Below, in pieces: positions 43,464 through 53,058 of a DNA stretch of 64,000 bases (positions are counted from its first letter, which is position 1; each line of letters begins with the position of its first letter). The stretch comes from Ignavibacteriales bacterium (GTDB lineage Bacteria > Bacteroidota > Ignavibacteria > Ignavibacteriales > Ignavibacteriaceae). Below the pieces are notes generated by a model that worked only from the letters and a program-made list of their open reading frames with translations, made no database searches and was not told the DNA's origin. The translations under genes were made by a program, and so were the position numbers. The stretch is from contig DPRR01000045.1 in the NCBI GenBank assembly GCA_003538625.1, positions 209,883-273,882 on the forward strand, given 5' to 3'.

Positions 43464-45305
43464 TTAAGTCCTACCAAATCTTCTATCAAATTCTTCCAAA
43501 GATATTTTTATTACAATTGGTCTTCCGTGAGGACAAACATAAGGCATTGAGGTTGCGAAAAGTTGATCAATCAATAATCGCATCTCTTTTTCAGATAGAT
43601 TATCCCCTGCTTTTATTGCCGCCTTACAGGAATATGATTTTGCAAGATTGTCTTTTTCTTCCAATTGTTTTTCAGTTTGATTATTCATGTACTCAGAAAT
43701 AAATTCTTTTAATATTTTTTCTTCCGAACCATTCTTAACATCATCAGGAACTCCCTCAATCATAACATAGTTTTTAGGCAAATATTTTAATTTAAATCCA
43801 AGTTTTGTGATCATAACATCAAGCTCTTTAAGTATCTCGTAACTAGCTACATCAAACTGAATTTTTATGGGGAAAAGCAGCTGTTGAATGAAAGGCATAT
43901 TTGCATCAAGCCGGGATAATACTTTTTCATAAAGAATTCTTTCATGTGCAACATGCTGATCAATTATCATCAGTCCGCTTTTAATCTGTGATAAAATATA
44001 TTTATTATGAAGTTGAATCAAAAATGTAGTTTCAATTTCATTTGAAGCGGAATGCTCAATTTGTTTATCAAATTTATTTTCAATCAAAGCATTGCCGAAC
44101 TCTCTTTCTGAATCCGAATTTGCTTTTATATTTTTAGTTAAAGCACTAAAAACCAAATCTATTTCCTCATCAGTAACCGATGTTCGCTCACGTTTTTCTC
44201 TTGAATTAAAAACCGGTCTATCTGTAAAATCATTTTGCTTAACTGATGTAAATGGATTGAAAGCAATTTTTTCCCCTTGCGCATTCTCACTTTCAAACGT
44301 CATTGTAGGCACTAAATCGTGTGTGCCAATACTTTTACGAACTACAGATAACACAAAATTGTAAATGTCTTTTTCATCGTCAAATTTTACTTCAAGTTTG
44401 GATGGATGAATATTTACATCTACCTTTTTTGGATCTAAATTTATAAACAGGATAAAAAACGGGTAATCTCCTTTTTCTAAAATATTTTCAAAGGCGGTAA
44501 ATACTGCGTGATTTATATTTTTATTAATTACAAATCTTTTATTAAGAAATAAAAATTGCTCACCTTTACTTTTTTTAAAAATAGATGGCTTACCTATAAA
44601 ACCATTTATAGAAATATAATCTGTGGTTTGATGAACAGGAATTAATGCATCCAGCATATTATCTGCAAAAATCTGTTCTATTCTTTCTTCAAGAGTCCCG
44701 GCAGTATAATCAAAAACAAGATTATCGGAATTATAAAACTTAAATGATATTTCAGAATGTGCGAGTGCAATTCTGTTGAATGTATCAATGATATGTTTTA
44801 ATTCAGTGTTATCGCTTTTTAAGAATTTCCTGCGGGCGGGAATGTTATAGAAAATATTTTTTACTGCTATACAGGTCCCTTTTGCAGCTGAAATTTTTTC
44901 TGTAATAATTTCATTTTCATTTTCAATCTTTAGCAGAGTTCCTATTTCCGATTCTCTTGTTTCAGTTTTGATTTCGAGCTGACAGACAGATGCAATTGAA
45001 CTTAATGCTTCTCCTCTAAAACCTAATGTCTTTATCGATTCAAGATCTTCCATTGAAGATATTTTACTTGTTGCATGTTTGTGAATACAAAGCACGACTT
45101 CTTCTTCGGTCATACCTGCGCCATTATCACAAACCTGGATAAGAGATTTACCCGCATGTTTTACCAAAAGTTCGATTGATGTTGCATTTGCATCAACCGC
45201 GTTTTCAAGGAGTTCTTTTACAACTGATTCCGGTCTCTGAACAACTTCGCCGGCAGCAATTTTACTTGCCAGATTATCCGGTAATATTTTTATTCGTGAT
45301 GCCAT
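43464..45305 (-). CDS. mutL: DNA mismatch repair protein MutL
   Basis: A 613-residue MutL. The N-terminal GHKL ATPase has ELLENAVDANAT, CDNGAGM, and GFRGEALSSIASV. The transducer domain is at about 215-330. The C-terminal dimerisation domain has the endonuclease metal motif DQHVAHERILYE and the zinc-associated CPHGRP near the end, so this is an endonuclease-type MutL, as expected in a bacterium without MutH. The ATG at 45305 overlaps the folA stop by one base (TAATG). Confidence 0.97.
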   Translation of the reverse strand: MASRIKILPDNLASKIAAGEVVQRPESVVKELLENAVDANATSIELLVKHAGKSLIQVCDNGAGMTEEEVVLCIHKHATSKISSMEDLESIKTLGFRGEALSSIASVCQLEIKTETRESEIGTLLKIENENEIITEKISAAKGTCIAVKNIFYNIPARRKFLKSDNTELKHIIDTFNRIALAHSEISFKFYNSDNLVFDYTAGTLEERIEQIFADNMLDALIPVHQTTDYISINGFIGKPSIFKKSKGEQFLFLNKRFVINKNINHAVFTAFENILEKGDYPFFILFINLDPKKVDVNIHPSKLEVKFDDEKDIYNFVLSVVRKSIGTHDLVPTMTFESENAQGEKIAFNPFTSVKQNDFTDRPVFNSREKRERTSVTDEEIDLVFSALTKNIKANSDSEREFGNALIENKFDKQIEHSASNEIETTFLIQLHNKYILSQIKSGLMIIDQHVAHERILYEKVLSRLDANMPFIQQLLFPIKIQFDVASYEILKELDVMITKLGFKLKYLPKNYVMIEGVPDDVKNGSEEKILKEFISEYMNNQTEKQLEEKDNLAKSYSCKAAIKAGDNLSEKEMRLLIDQLFATSMPYVCPHGRPIVIKISLEEFDRRFGRT

Positions 45306-45787
45306 TAATTCCTTCTTACGTATCTGTATATTTCAAATAATTCGTGATCTTTAATTTTTTCAATCTTCCATTCATTATCAATAATTGCAGGAAATTTAAC
45401 ATCACCCTCAGCTTCAAATTTCATAAATGTAATAATCATTTCATCAACAAAAGTAATTGCTTGTTTATAAATCTCTCCTCCGCCTATAATAAAGATCTTC
45501 TCCGGTCCGAGTGCTTTACAATGATCGATCGCATCTTCAATTGATAATTTAACAACGACATCATTGAAAGGTATCTTATAATATTTATTTTTACTTACAA
45601 CGATATTCAATCTACCCTTTAAAGGTTTACCAAGAGTTTCAAATGTTTTTCTTCCCATAATTATCGGGTAACCTAACGTGGTATCTTTAAAATGCTGGAA
45701 CTCTTCTTTTACATGCCAGGACATTTCCCCACTAGCTTTACCAATAACTCCATTTTTTGCAATAGCTACAATAATACTGATTATCAA
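45305..45787 (-). CDS. folA: Dihydrofolate reductase
   Basis: A 160-residue DHFR that reduces dihydrofolate with NADPH. Family landmarks: ISIIVAIAKNGVIGKASGEMSW with the substrate-facing tryptophan, the YPIIMGRKTFETLGKPLKGR segment (NADPH binding), and IFIIGGGEIYKQAI. Length is typical. It is coupled by a four-base overlap to thyA, whose reaction yields dihydrofolate, and by a one-base overlap to mutL. Confidence 0.97.
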   Translation of the reverse strand: MIISIIVAIAKNGVIGKASGEMSWHVKEEFQHFKDTTLGYPIIMGRKTFETLGKPLKGRLNIVVSKNKYYKIPFNDVVVKLSIEDAIDHCKALGPEKIFIIGGGEIYKQAITFVDEMIITFMKFEAEGDVKFPAIIDNEWKIEKIKDHELFEIYRYVRRN

Positions 45788-46671
45788 ACTGCAACCTCAA
45801 ATTTAATTCTATCATGATATTGATAATCAATTAATTCAAAATCTTCAAATTGTAATTCATCTATTGATTTATTTGCGATTTTCAATTTTGGTAATGGCAA
45901 AGGTTCTCGTAAAAGTTGTTGTTTCAATCCCTCAAGATGATCATATTTTTCCATAGCTGAGCCTTTTGCTGCATGATAAATATGGGCGTCAATAATCGTG
46001 TGAGCAAAGAATCCTAATTGTAAATTGGTTTCCTGTGCAATTATCTGAGTTAACATAGAGTATGCTGCAAGATTAAATGGAATGCCCAGTGCGATATCAC
46101 CGGATCGCTGAGTTAAATGACAGTTTAATTTTCCCGCATTGACATTAAAAGTAAAAGTGAAATGACAAGGCGGTAATTTACTAATTACTGCATTAGCAGG
46201 ATGCCATGCGGATATCACTAATCTTCTGGAATTGGGATTAGTTTTTATTTCATTAATTACCCAGCCAATTTGATCAAATGTTAATGAGCCGTTCTCTTCT
46301 CGTTTTACAAATGGATGACCTTCCTTAACGTAAACTTCACCATCTAAAACTGCATTTGGTTCAGGAACTGGAAATCGTCTCCAGAATCTTCCATAAGCAG
46401 TTTCTAATCTGCCATTTTCATCGGCCCAGGCATCCCAGATTTTTGTGTGTTGACTTAAATTCCTTATATGATTTTCGCCTGAAAGATACCATAAGACTTC
46501 TTTCAACAATGATTTCCATTCAACTTTTTTAGTTGTTAGCAGAGGAAAACCTTTTTGCAAATCAACTTTGTAAAATGCTCCAAAATATGAGATTGTATCT
46601 ACCCCTGTTCTGGATTTTTTATAAGTCCCTTCCTTAATTACTAATTTAACCAGATCGAGATATTCCTTCAT
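45784..46671 (-). CDS. thyA: Thymidylate synthase
   Basis: A 295-residue ThyA that methylates dUMP to dTMP. The catalytic cysteine lies in KLPPCHFTFTFNV (near residue 175), followed by HLTQRSGDIALGIPFNLAAY, with the asparagine in PFNLA that selects dUMP over dCMP. It is about 30 residues longer than the E. coli enzyme, mainly from a loop around 100-130 (PVPEPNAVLDGEVYVKEGH). Coupled to folA, a common pairing. Confidence 0.96.
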   Translation of the reverse strand: MKEYLDLVKLVIKEGTYKKSRTGVDTISYFGAFYKVDLQKGFPLLTTKKVEWKSLLKEVLWYLSGENHIRNLSQHTKIWDAWADENGRLETAYGRFWRRFPVPEPNAVLDGEVYVKEGHPFVKREENGSLTFDQIGWVINEIKTNPNSRRLVISAWHPANAVISKLPPCHFTFTFNVNAGKLNCHLTQRSGDIALGIPFNLAAYSMLTQIIAQETNLQLGFFAHTIIDAHIYHAAKGSAMEKYDHLEGLKQQLLREPLPLPKLKIANKSIDELQFEDFELIDYQYHDRIKFEVAV

Positions 46672-46749
46672 TCAATTGATCCTGTGATTTCTTAGAATAG
46701 ATATTAATTTTTGTTGGAATTTACTAAAAAAAGTTGAAGAGGTAAAAGG

Positions 46750-47880
46750 CTAATTACGAAGGCGTTTCAGCACAATTTCAGTTGCTTTGGTTATTCCCGC
46801 ACCATAATTTTTTATAGATTCTGCTTGAGATTCAAATAGATCTATTAGATTAATAACAATAATGTTTTCAGCAAGTTTTATATTAGATTGGAGATTGGTT
46901 GATCCATTTATCATAAATATTGGAATATTCCTTTCTCCGAACATTTTAAGAATCACTCCAGCACCTTTTCCCTCAAAGGATTGAAAATCAAATCTGCCTT
47001 CACCCGTTATTACAGCATCAAGTTCCTTTAAGTTTATGTCTTGAAGGATGCTTTTCTTAATAAAATCTTCTGCACTAATTATTTCAGCACCAAAAAAAAT
47101 ATTCAAACCCGCTGCCAAACCGCCACCGGCGCCATTTATTTTTTGGGGTAGTAAATTTCTTTTATCAGTTGTTAAAATATTTAAAATATTTTGGATCCCT
47201 TTTTTAATTAAAATCAGATCAGATTCTGATGCACCTTTTTGCTTACCATAAATTTCAATCGCTCCCGGTTCCCCAATTAATTCAGTTTCAACATCAACTA
47301 CACATTTTAACTTAAAAGGTAATCTGACTCCAGTATTTTCTATCTTACTTATTTGATTGAAATTTTCAGGGACTGGAGTCTTCCGATTTCCATCAGCATC
47401 AAAAAAGGAGACTCCAAGTTGGGAGCACGCACCGATTCCAAAATCAATAGTGGCGGTACCTCCGATACCAATCCAAACTTCATCAACCATTAGCTTCTTA
47501 GAGTTAACATCTTCAACTATGTTTAACAATAAATTTCCGAGAATTTCAGAACTGAGTTTTAGAGGAGATCTTTCAGATTGGGAAATTACTTTTAATCCAA
47601 ATAATTCAGCGGATTCAATATAAATAGATTTTTTAGATGAATTATAAAGCACGTTATAATTGTTTATGTTATTCCTATAACTGCTTTTTATTGAATATGT
47701 TATAGTTTCTACTTTGAAGATATATTCACAAACTTTTAAGAATCCATCCCCACCATCAGATAGTGGTTTATTTACTATTTCCAGATCAGGATTATTACGA
47801 AGTCCGCATGAAATAATTGCCGAAATTTCATCTGAAGTTGCACATTCTTTAAAGCTATTGGGAGCAACTAAAATTTTCAT
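46750..47880 (-). CDS. Glycerate kinase (GlxK/GarK type)
   Basis: A 376-residue glycerate kinase of the class that phosphorylates D-glycerate, usually to 2-phosphoglycerate. Family landmarks: ILVAPNSFKECATSDEISAII at the start, PLSDGGDGFL, VWIGIGGTATIDFGIGACSQLG, GAGGGLAAGLNIFFGAEI, and AVITGEGRFDFQSFEGKGAGV. Starts at the ATG at 47880, which overlaps the GT9 stop (ATGA). Its place beside surface-glycan genes has no clear functional meaning. Confidence 0.93.
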   Translation of the reverse strand: MKILVAPNSFKECATSDEISAIISCGLRNNPDLEIVNKPLSDGGDGFLKVCEYIFKVETITYSIKSSYRNNINNYNVLYNSSKKSIYIESAELFGLKVISQSERSPLKLSSEILGNLLLNIVEDVNSKKLMVDEVWIGIGGTATIDFGIGACSQLGVSFFDADGNRKTPVPENFNQISKIENTGVRLPFKLKCVVDVETELIGEPGAIEIYGKQKGASESDLILIKKGIQNILNILTTDKRNLLPQKINGAGGGLAAGLNIFFGAEIISAEDFIKKSILQDINLKELDAVITGEGRFDFQSFEGKGAGVILKMFGERNIPIFMINGSTNLQSNIKLAENIIVINLIDLFESQAESIKNYGAGITKATEIVLKRLRN

Positions 47881-48902
47881 ATTAACCTTAGATTGAGCAG
47901 TAATGTATTTATTCGCTCAAAAATAAAATCAGCCCTCAAACCGCCGGTTTTCGAGTAATCACATTTTTTAGGATCGATTGGACATTGAGTAGCGCAATAA
48001 GTTTGTGAGGGCAATATTATTTCAGATTTATTTCCTATTGGTCCCCAAAGTTTTGGGGAGCAGGCTGTAAGTGGACAAAAGAGAGAAACTGTAGGAATCT
48101 TTAGCGCAGCGCAAATGTGCATCGGTCCTGTACTATTTGAAATTAACAGATCTAATGCAGCAAAATTGACTATAGATTCCCGCAGCTTATTATCTCTATT
48201 AGGATAAATGATTTCATCTATGTTATCAATCGTTGCTGGAATTCTATTATCCATAACAGCAACTTTATAACTTTGGTTTTCCTTCAACATCAAAATAAGT
48301 TTCTTGTACTCTTCTATGTTTAAATTCGGAGCTGAATTTCCGGATGAGACATTTATGCCTATTAGTATTTTTTTGTTTTGAAGATTTTGTTTTCTAAAAT
48401 TCTGAAGTTTTACATTTTCACTTTCAGTCAAATATATTTCTGGTGATATACTCTTAACTTCAATCCCTGATTTCCTAAGCATATCTGCACAATAATCCGC
48501 TTCGTGCCTCAAAGGAATATATTTTTTTCTGTTAACATATTTTGTAAAGGTCACGAACTGATAAAGTTTATGTCCCACACCGATTCTTATTTTTATTCCT
48601 GAAAAGAAAAGTATATAATTTAATTTTTCATTCGGTAGAAGCATAAAACTATGAGTGAAATTAAATCCACGGATTTCACGTACTATATCCAGGAATTTTT
48701 TTTCAGATTTGTCGGGATTATCAAACGTAATAATTTCATCAACATAAGGATTATTAAAATAAATATCTTTAGTATAGTTTTTAACCAGTACAGCAACAAA
48801 GCTATCCGGATATTTGTTTTTAATTTCTCTTGGAATATGAGTTGAGAGAACGACGTCCCCTATTCGATCTATTCTGGAAATAAGAAATCTTAATTGATTC
48901 AT
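47877..48902 (-). CDS. Glycosyltransferase family 9 (heptosyltransferase-like)
   Basis: A 341-residue GT9 enzyme of the LPS core heptosyltransferase type. The N-terminus has ISRIDRIGDVVLSTHIPREI, and the donor-binding region has LLISNSTGPMHICAALKIPT followed by VSLFCP. A cysteine-rich end (CATQCPIDPKKC) resembles that of the GT9 at 6566-7699. It is coupled to the glycerate kinase and separated by three bases from the LPS-type GT2. A role in LPS core or lipid-linked glycan assembly is likely; the sugar is unknown. Confidence 0.9.
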   Translation of the reverse strand: MNQLRFLISRIDRIGDVVLSTHIPREIKNKYPDSFVAVLVKNYTKDIYFNNPYVDEIITFDNPDKSEKKFLDIVREIRGFNFTHSFMLLPNEKLNYILFFSGIKIRIGVGHKLYQFVTFTKYVNRKKYIPLRHEADYCADMLRKSGIEVKSISPEIYLTESENVKLQNFRKQNLQNKKILIGINVSSGNSAPNLNIEEYKKLILMLKENQSYKVAVMDNRIPATIDNIDEIIYPNRDNKLRESIVNFAALDLLISNSTGPMHICAALKIPTVSLFCPLTACSPKLWGPIGNKSEIILPSQTYCATQCPIDPKKCDYSKTGGLRADFIFERINTLLLNLRLI

Positions 48903-48905
48903 CTG

Positions 48906-49661
48906 TTAAGTTTTTCTATTTCTTTTAATTTCCAGAATTTTTAATTGAACCTGCAATTTTGTTATCATATGCATGTATGATATTATTAAACCATAGATCC
49001 CATCAATAAATCCTTTGCGCAGTATAAAATGATGAATAAAGTAAATTGGGGGACTAACTATTAAACTAAAAATATTTACGGTTTTCTTATCAGCTTTTTC
49101 AATTGCTTCTAGTGTGGAATAGTTATTTATTTTAATAAAGGCATCTTTAAGATTTTTATAAGAATAATGTTTAAAACTATTTTTAAGAGTAGATGTGCTT
49201 CCATTCACTACAAATTTTTCATGAACCATTCGTGCTGATAATGTAGCTAACGATTTCTTGAATAATCTCAATTGCATATCATTGCCCCAGCCGCACCCGC
49301 GAATAAGTTTGCCAAGAAAATAATTTTCTCTTTTTATATAGTACCCTGCATATTTGTTTAAATCAGCATTTAGAATTTCTTTCGCAAGTTCTTCAGTAAT
49401 CCGTTCATCAGCATCTAAACTAAGTAACCATTCATTTTTTGCCAGCGATAACGCATGGTTTTTTTGGTTCGCATATCCTTCCCACTTTTTAGTGAAAACT
49501 TTATCTGTAAACTCTTTTGCAATTCTTACAGTTTCGTCATTACTTTCTGAATCTAAAACAATAATTTCGTCTGCCCAACTTACGCTTTTAAGACAATCTT
49601 TAATATTATTTTCTTCATTGCCTGTAATAATGACCACAGATACTTTATTTTGTGTGTGCAT
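48906..49661 (-). CDS. Glycosyltransferase family 2, LPS core WaaE/KdtX-like
   Basis: A 251-residue GT2 of the WaaE/KdtX-like group (LPS core beta-1,4-glucosyltransferase type). KVSVVIITGNEENNIKDCLKSVSWADEIIVLDSESNDET starts the domain. LSLDADERI carries the DxD motif near residue 93, and the GCGWGNDMQLRLFKK and VHEKFVV segments follow. I chose the ATG at 49661, where the family N-terminus begins; a longer reading from 49757 would add hydrophobic residues and overlap the divergent GT4 gene. Divergent from that gene across 57 bases. Confidence 0.9.
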   Translation of the reverse strand: MHTQNKVSVVIITGNEENNIKDCLKSVSWADEIIVLDSESNDETVRIAKEFTDKVFTKKWEGYANQKNHALSLAKNEWLLSLDADERITEELAKEILNADLNKYAGYYIKRENYFLGKLIRGCGWGNDMQLRLFKKSLATLSARMVHEKFVVNGSTSTLKNSFKHYSYKNLKDAFIKINNYSTLEAIEKADKKTVNIFSLIVSPPIYFIHHFILRKGFIDGIYGLIISYMHMITKLQVQLKILEIKRNRKT

Positions 49662-49718
49662 AAATTTTGATTTATTCAATTGTTGCTTCAAATTTAATAA
49701 AATAATGAGTAAAAGAAT

Positions 49719-50855
49719 TTGACTCAGAAAAGAATCTGCCTGCTGACATCCGGTCATCCGCCATTTGACGAAAGGATTTTTTGGAAATTCGCTAAATCAC
49801 TGGATGAAGCCGGATACTCTGTGTCAATAATTTGTTCAAACCAGAAAATAAATCAGGATATTTCTGGTATTAATATTAATGGATTTGATGGTGATTTGTA
49901 TCCTAAAAAGAAAAAGATAAAGACATTTTATGATATAGTTGTTTCAATTAATCCTGACTTGATTATCTGTTCTGAAATGCTGCCGGTATTTGCGGGATTA
50001 CAATTAAAAAAAAATAAACCGGGTGTAAAAGTAATTCTAGACATTACTGAATGGTATCCGGAAAACATTGCATTCAAATTTTCAGGAATTAAAAGATGGA
50101 TAAAATACTTTCAGTTATTCATTCCATACATCTATGTTTTAATAAAAGTTGATCATTTAATTATCGGTGAATATTCAAAAAAGAAACGATATGATTTTTT
50201 TGCTGGTAAAAAACCAAAAACTATTATTGGATATTACCCGGTCTTAAAGTATTTCAATCATAAAAAACCCGATTTATCTACAACTGAAATTGTACTTGGT
50301 TATGCCGGTGTTATTACTTTCAAACGAGGAATTAAAAATCTATTGCGCGTTTGTAAATCATTGGCTCAAAAATACCCGGAGAAAAAAATCAAGCTTTTAA
50401 TGTTTGGGAGATTTACCTATCAGAACGAGGAAAACGAGTTTAAAGAATTATCTTCTGCAATAAATAATTTAAATGTTGAATTTGTTGATTGGACAGATTA
50501 TGATAAAATGAGTCCTGTAATAGAACGAATGGATATTTGTTTTGATCTACGCATAAGAGATTTTATTTACAGAAATTCTTTGCCTATTAAGATATTTGAG
50601 TATATGGCTTGCGGTAAACCATTTATTTACTCGGATATAAAACCAATTAGAAATGAAATTGATTATGAGAATTATGGTTTTCTGGTTAATCCGGAAAATG
50701 AATCTGAAATTATATCTGTAATTGAAGCCTATTTAAATAATCCCAAACTCGCGGATCAGCATTCTATTAATGCAAGAAGATTGATAGAAGAAAGTAAAAA
50801 CTGGGAAAGTGAGTCGGATAAGTTGAAAGAATTAGTTAACAAACTGTTAGCTTGA
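49719..50855 (+). CDS. Glycosyltransferase family 4
   Basis: A 378-residue GT-B glycosyltransferase. N-terminal ICLLTSGHPPFDERIFWKFAKSL is typical of one GT4 branch. The acceptor half ends near SKKKRYDFF. The donor half has VLGYAGVITFKRGIKNLLRV and SLPIKIFEYMACGKPFIYSD, which holds the conserved glutamate. The start is TTG at 49719, since an in-frame TAA lies three codons upstream. Divergent from the LPS-type GT2 gene and convergent with the next glycosyltransferase, whose end it overlaps by nine bases. Confidence 0.87.
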   Translation: MTQKRICLLTSGHPPFDERIFWKFAKSLDEAGYSVSIICSNQKINQDISGININGFDGDLYPKKKKIKTFYDIVVSINPDLIICSEMLPVFAGLQLKKNKPGVKVILDITEWYPENIAFKFSGIKRWIKYFQLFIPYIYVLIKVDHLIIGEYSKKKRYDFFAGKKPKTIIGYYPVLKYFNHKKPDLSTTEIVLGYAGVITFKRGIKNLLRVCKSLAQKYPEKKIKLLMFGRFTYQNEENEFKELSSAINNLNVEFVDWTDYDKMSPVIERMDICFDLRIRDFIYRNSLPIKIFEYMACGKPFIYSDIKPIRNEIDYENYGFLVNPENESEIISVIEAYLNNPKLADQHSINARRLIEESKNWESESDKLKELVNKLLA

Positions 50856-51929
50856 AATATTCCCTTTATCTTTATAAAGTTTCATTAAATTTTCGTTAAC
50901 ATTTTCAAAACCATGATATTTTTTCACCCACTCAATCCCCTTCTTCCCGTTTTCATTTCTAAAAGTTTCAGCATCAATCAGATTAATCAATGAGCGATAT
51001 AATTCATTAAAGTTGTTTGCAACTACAAATGGATTTTCAGGCAGCCAATCTGCATAATCTTTTGTCATGTTAGTAATTGTAGGAATTCCCATTGCAAGTG
51101 TTTCAAGTCCTGCTTTGCCGTAACCCGTTCCACCCATCGTTCCGCCAACCTGATCAATGGATATATCACATTCGCTTTTTATCTCAAGCAATTTTTTTCG
51201 ATCAACATTTTCCTTTAGCAGAAATTCAATATTTCTTTCTTTTTTGATCTTATCTATTACTGAAATTATTAAATCTGTCCCTTTATATTTTCTGTTGGTT
51301 GGCGAGTGAATAATTTTAATTGCTTCACCGGTCCTTTCTTTTTTAGCGGGTAATTCCGAAACATCATAAGGATAAAATAGATATTCCAAATCTTTTTTAA
51401 GTGCAAGATGATCATATTCGCTGGTAATATTTAAATCAGAAATTTCATCAAGCTCTTTTATTAAACCACGAATTCTTAAATCGCTTCCGTAGTAACAGCA
51501 AACAATTTTTTTCCCCTGCTTCTTCCACTTTAAAGCTTGCCTGGAATCGCGATAAAAATCTAATCCGCCATCGTAATGAATAATATCAAAATCATCAAGA
51601 CTGTAATCCGAAATTGCTTTTTCTATCTTCGGTTGGATTAAGGAATCATAAAACCTGTAATAAACTTTTTCAAATAAGTTTTTTGGAGTAAAGTAATGTG
51701 CGGAATCTCTTTGCTTTTCTTCTAATTCGTTTATTCTTTTTTTGCGCAAAAGCTTTGCAAGTGTTTGATTTGGAAGCGGCAGATCAAGACAAATATCTTC
51801 CGGGAAAACACGTTCATTCTGGTGGAGAGTAACTATCCTCGAATAATCTCCACACGCATTATGCATCTGGTAAAAATCATAGGGCACTCCCGCAAAATTT
51901 AAAGGAGCGATGTGAAGTATCTTAAGCAT
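50847..51929 (-). CDS. Glycosyltransferase, GT4-like
   Basis: A 360-residue GT-B type glycosyltransferase. ILHIAPLNFAGVPYDFYQMHNACG starts it. DDFDIIHYDGGLDFYRDSRQ and VCCYYGSDLRIRG form the acceptor half. IIHSPTNRKYKGTDLII and GTGYGKAGLETLAMGIPTIT form the donor half, with the conserved glutamate. Donor and acceptor are unknown. It is followed by 15 bases and then the FemAB-fold gene on the same strand. Confidence 0.82.
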   Translation of the reverse strand: MLKILHIAPLNFAGVPYDFYQMHNACGDYSRIVTLHQNERVFPEDICLDLPLPNQTLAKLLRKKRINELEEKQRDSAHYFTPKNLFEKVYYRFYDSLIQPKIEKAISDYSLDDFDIIHYDGGLDFYRDSRQALKWKKQGKKIVCCYYGSDLRIRGLIKELDEISDLNITSEYDHLALKKDLEYLFYPYDVSELPAKKERTGEAIKIIHSPTNRKYKGTDLIISVIDKIKKERNIEFLLKENVDRKKLLEIKSECDISIDQVGGTMGGTGYGKAGLETLAMGIPTITNMTKDYADWLPENPFVVANNFNELYRSLINLIDAETFRNENGKKGIEWVKKYHGFENVNENLMKLYKDKGNISS

Positions 51930-51944
51930 TATAATAAACTCTGA

Positions 51945-52916
51945 TTAAAGATCCTTATAAAAAGTATCTCTAAAAATGCCGCGTGCACCAAAGTTTTCTT
52001 TGAATCTTCCGAGTCCCCAATTGGGTTCCATTATTACAGTAAAAATTCCAAAATCCAGGAATTTAAATCCTTCTGCCTGATAACGTTTCATGATCTCATA
52101 GAATAAAAGATTTACTGGACGATACTCCTGGTAAGCTTCATCGTGACTGATATAAAAAGCAAGCACTACATTTTTATTTACTGAAAAATTGCAAACACCG
52201 GCAAGCATTACATTATTTAAAAATGCACCCCACAATCTAACTTTTGAAGGGAATAAACTTTTAACTTTTTTTAATTCTTCCAAAGTATGTGCGGGGTTTA
52301 CACCGTGTCTTAATTTTAAATTCTTTTTCAGGATTTCGTAATATTCATCAAATCTTTCAGTCTCAACAATCTCTACTCCTTTTTTAAGAGCTTTTTTAGT
52401 AGCAGTTCTTGCTTCCGCACGATAGGTATTGAGAAGCTGATCGGGCTCAAAATCTAACTGAACAACACTGGAAACTTCTCTCTTTAAATATTGAAAACCA
52501 TTTCTAACCAGAGCAAAATCGAGATAGTTGGAATATTTAGTTTGATATATTATTGGTGCTAAAGTAAGTTGAATGCGATCTGCTTTTACTGATTTGGCGT
52601 GTTCAATCATTATATCAACAAGATCGTGAGCTTCTTTAAAATTTAATTCGCTATTGTAAATAAAACCGCCGTAAGAAGCCCCGGGATGCGATGAAAGAAT
52701 TTTCTGTCCATCCCGTTCAATTAATGCTGCAGTAAAAACGGAATGAAGTTTTCCATCTTTCGTGATGCAGATGGATTTGTCATTGAATTTATCTTTGGCG
52801 TGATATGAAAGGAATCTCCTTTTACTGAACATTGTTCCATTGTCCGACTGTTCAACAAATTCATCCCATTCATCAGAGGTAACTTTTTTGCCATCGAATT
52901 GAAAGTATTCTAACAT
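51945..52916 (-). CDS. FemAB/GNAT-fold transferase
   Basis: A 323-residue protein of the FemAB-like or BioF2-type acetyltransferase group, with two GNAT-like halves. Visible are DEFVEQSDNGTMFSKRRFLSYH near the start, LDFEPDQLLNTYRAEARTATKKALKKGV in the middle and LFYEIMKRYQAEGFKFLDFGIF, then EPNWGLGRFKENFGARG near the end. FemAB members use aminoacyl-tRNA to add residues to peptidoglycan; related proteins act on glycans. Here the neighbouring glycosyltransferase points to glycan or lipid-linked substrate modification. Substrate unresolved. Confidence 0.85.
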   Translation of the reverse strand: MLEYFQFDGKKVTSDEWDEFVEQSDNGTMFSKRRFLSYHAKDKFNDKSICITKDGKLHSVFTAALIERDGQKILSSHPGASYGGFIYNSELNFKEAHDLVDIMIEHAKSVKADRIQLTLAPIIYQTKYSNYLDFALVRNGFQYLKREVSSVVQLDFEPDQLLNTYRAEARTATKKALKKGVEIVETERFDEYYEILKKNLKLRHGVNPAHTLEELKKVKSLFPSKVRLWGAFLNNVMLAGVCNFSVNKNVVLAFYISHDEAYQEYRPVNLLFYEIMKRYQAEGFKFLDFGIFTVIMEPNWGLGRFKENFGARGIFRDTFYKDL

Positions 52917-52990
52917 AATTATGTCTGTTTATTGTGAATATATTTTAACGACTTAAAAATAAGGTTATGATAGTAGATTTGAAACCGGGA

Positions 52991-53021
52991 AATAAAAAGG
53001 CACGATTGCTCCTCGTGCCTT
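52991..53021 (-). terminator. Intrinsic terminator of the PorV-like operon
   Basis: On the minus strand AAGGCACGA (53021-53013) pairs with TCGTGCCTT (53005-52997) around a 7-base loop, and the stem is followed by TTTTATT. It lies about 38 bases after the PorV-like stop codon. It is the best rho-independent terminator in the window. Confidence 0.85.
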
Positions 53022-53058
53022 AAATTCTTGATTCTAAATTCCTGCGTCTCGCAAATAT

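Noticed and set aside
49354..49722. 122-residue plus-strand open frame opposite the LPS-type GT2
   Set aside because: Antisense shadow of a well-supported GT2 gene; composition and motifs belong to the minus strand.
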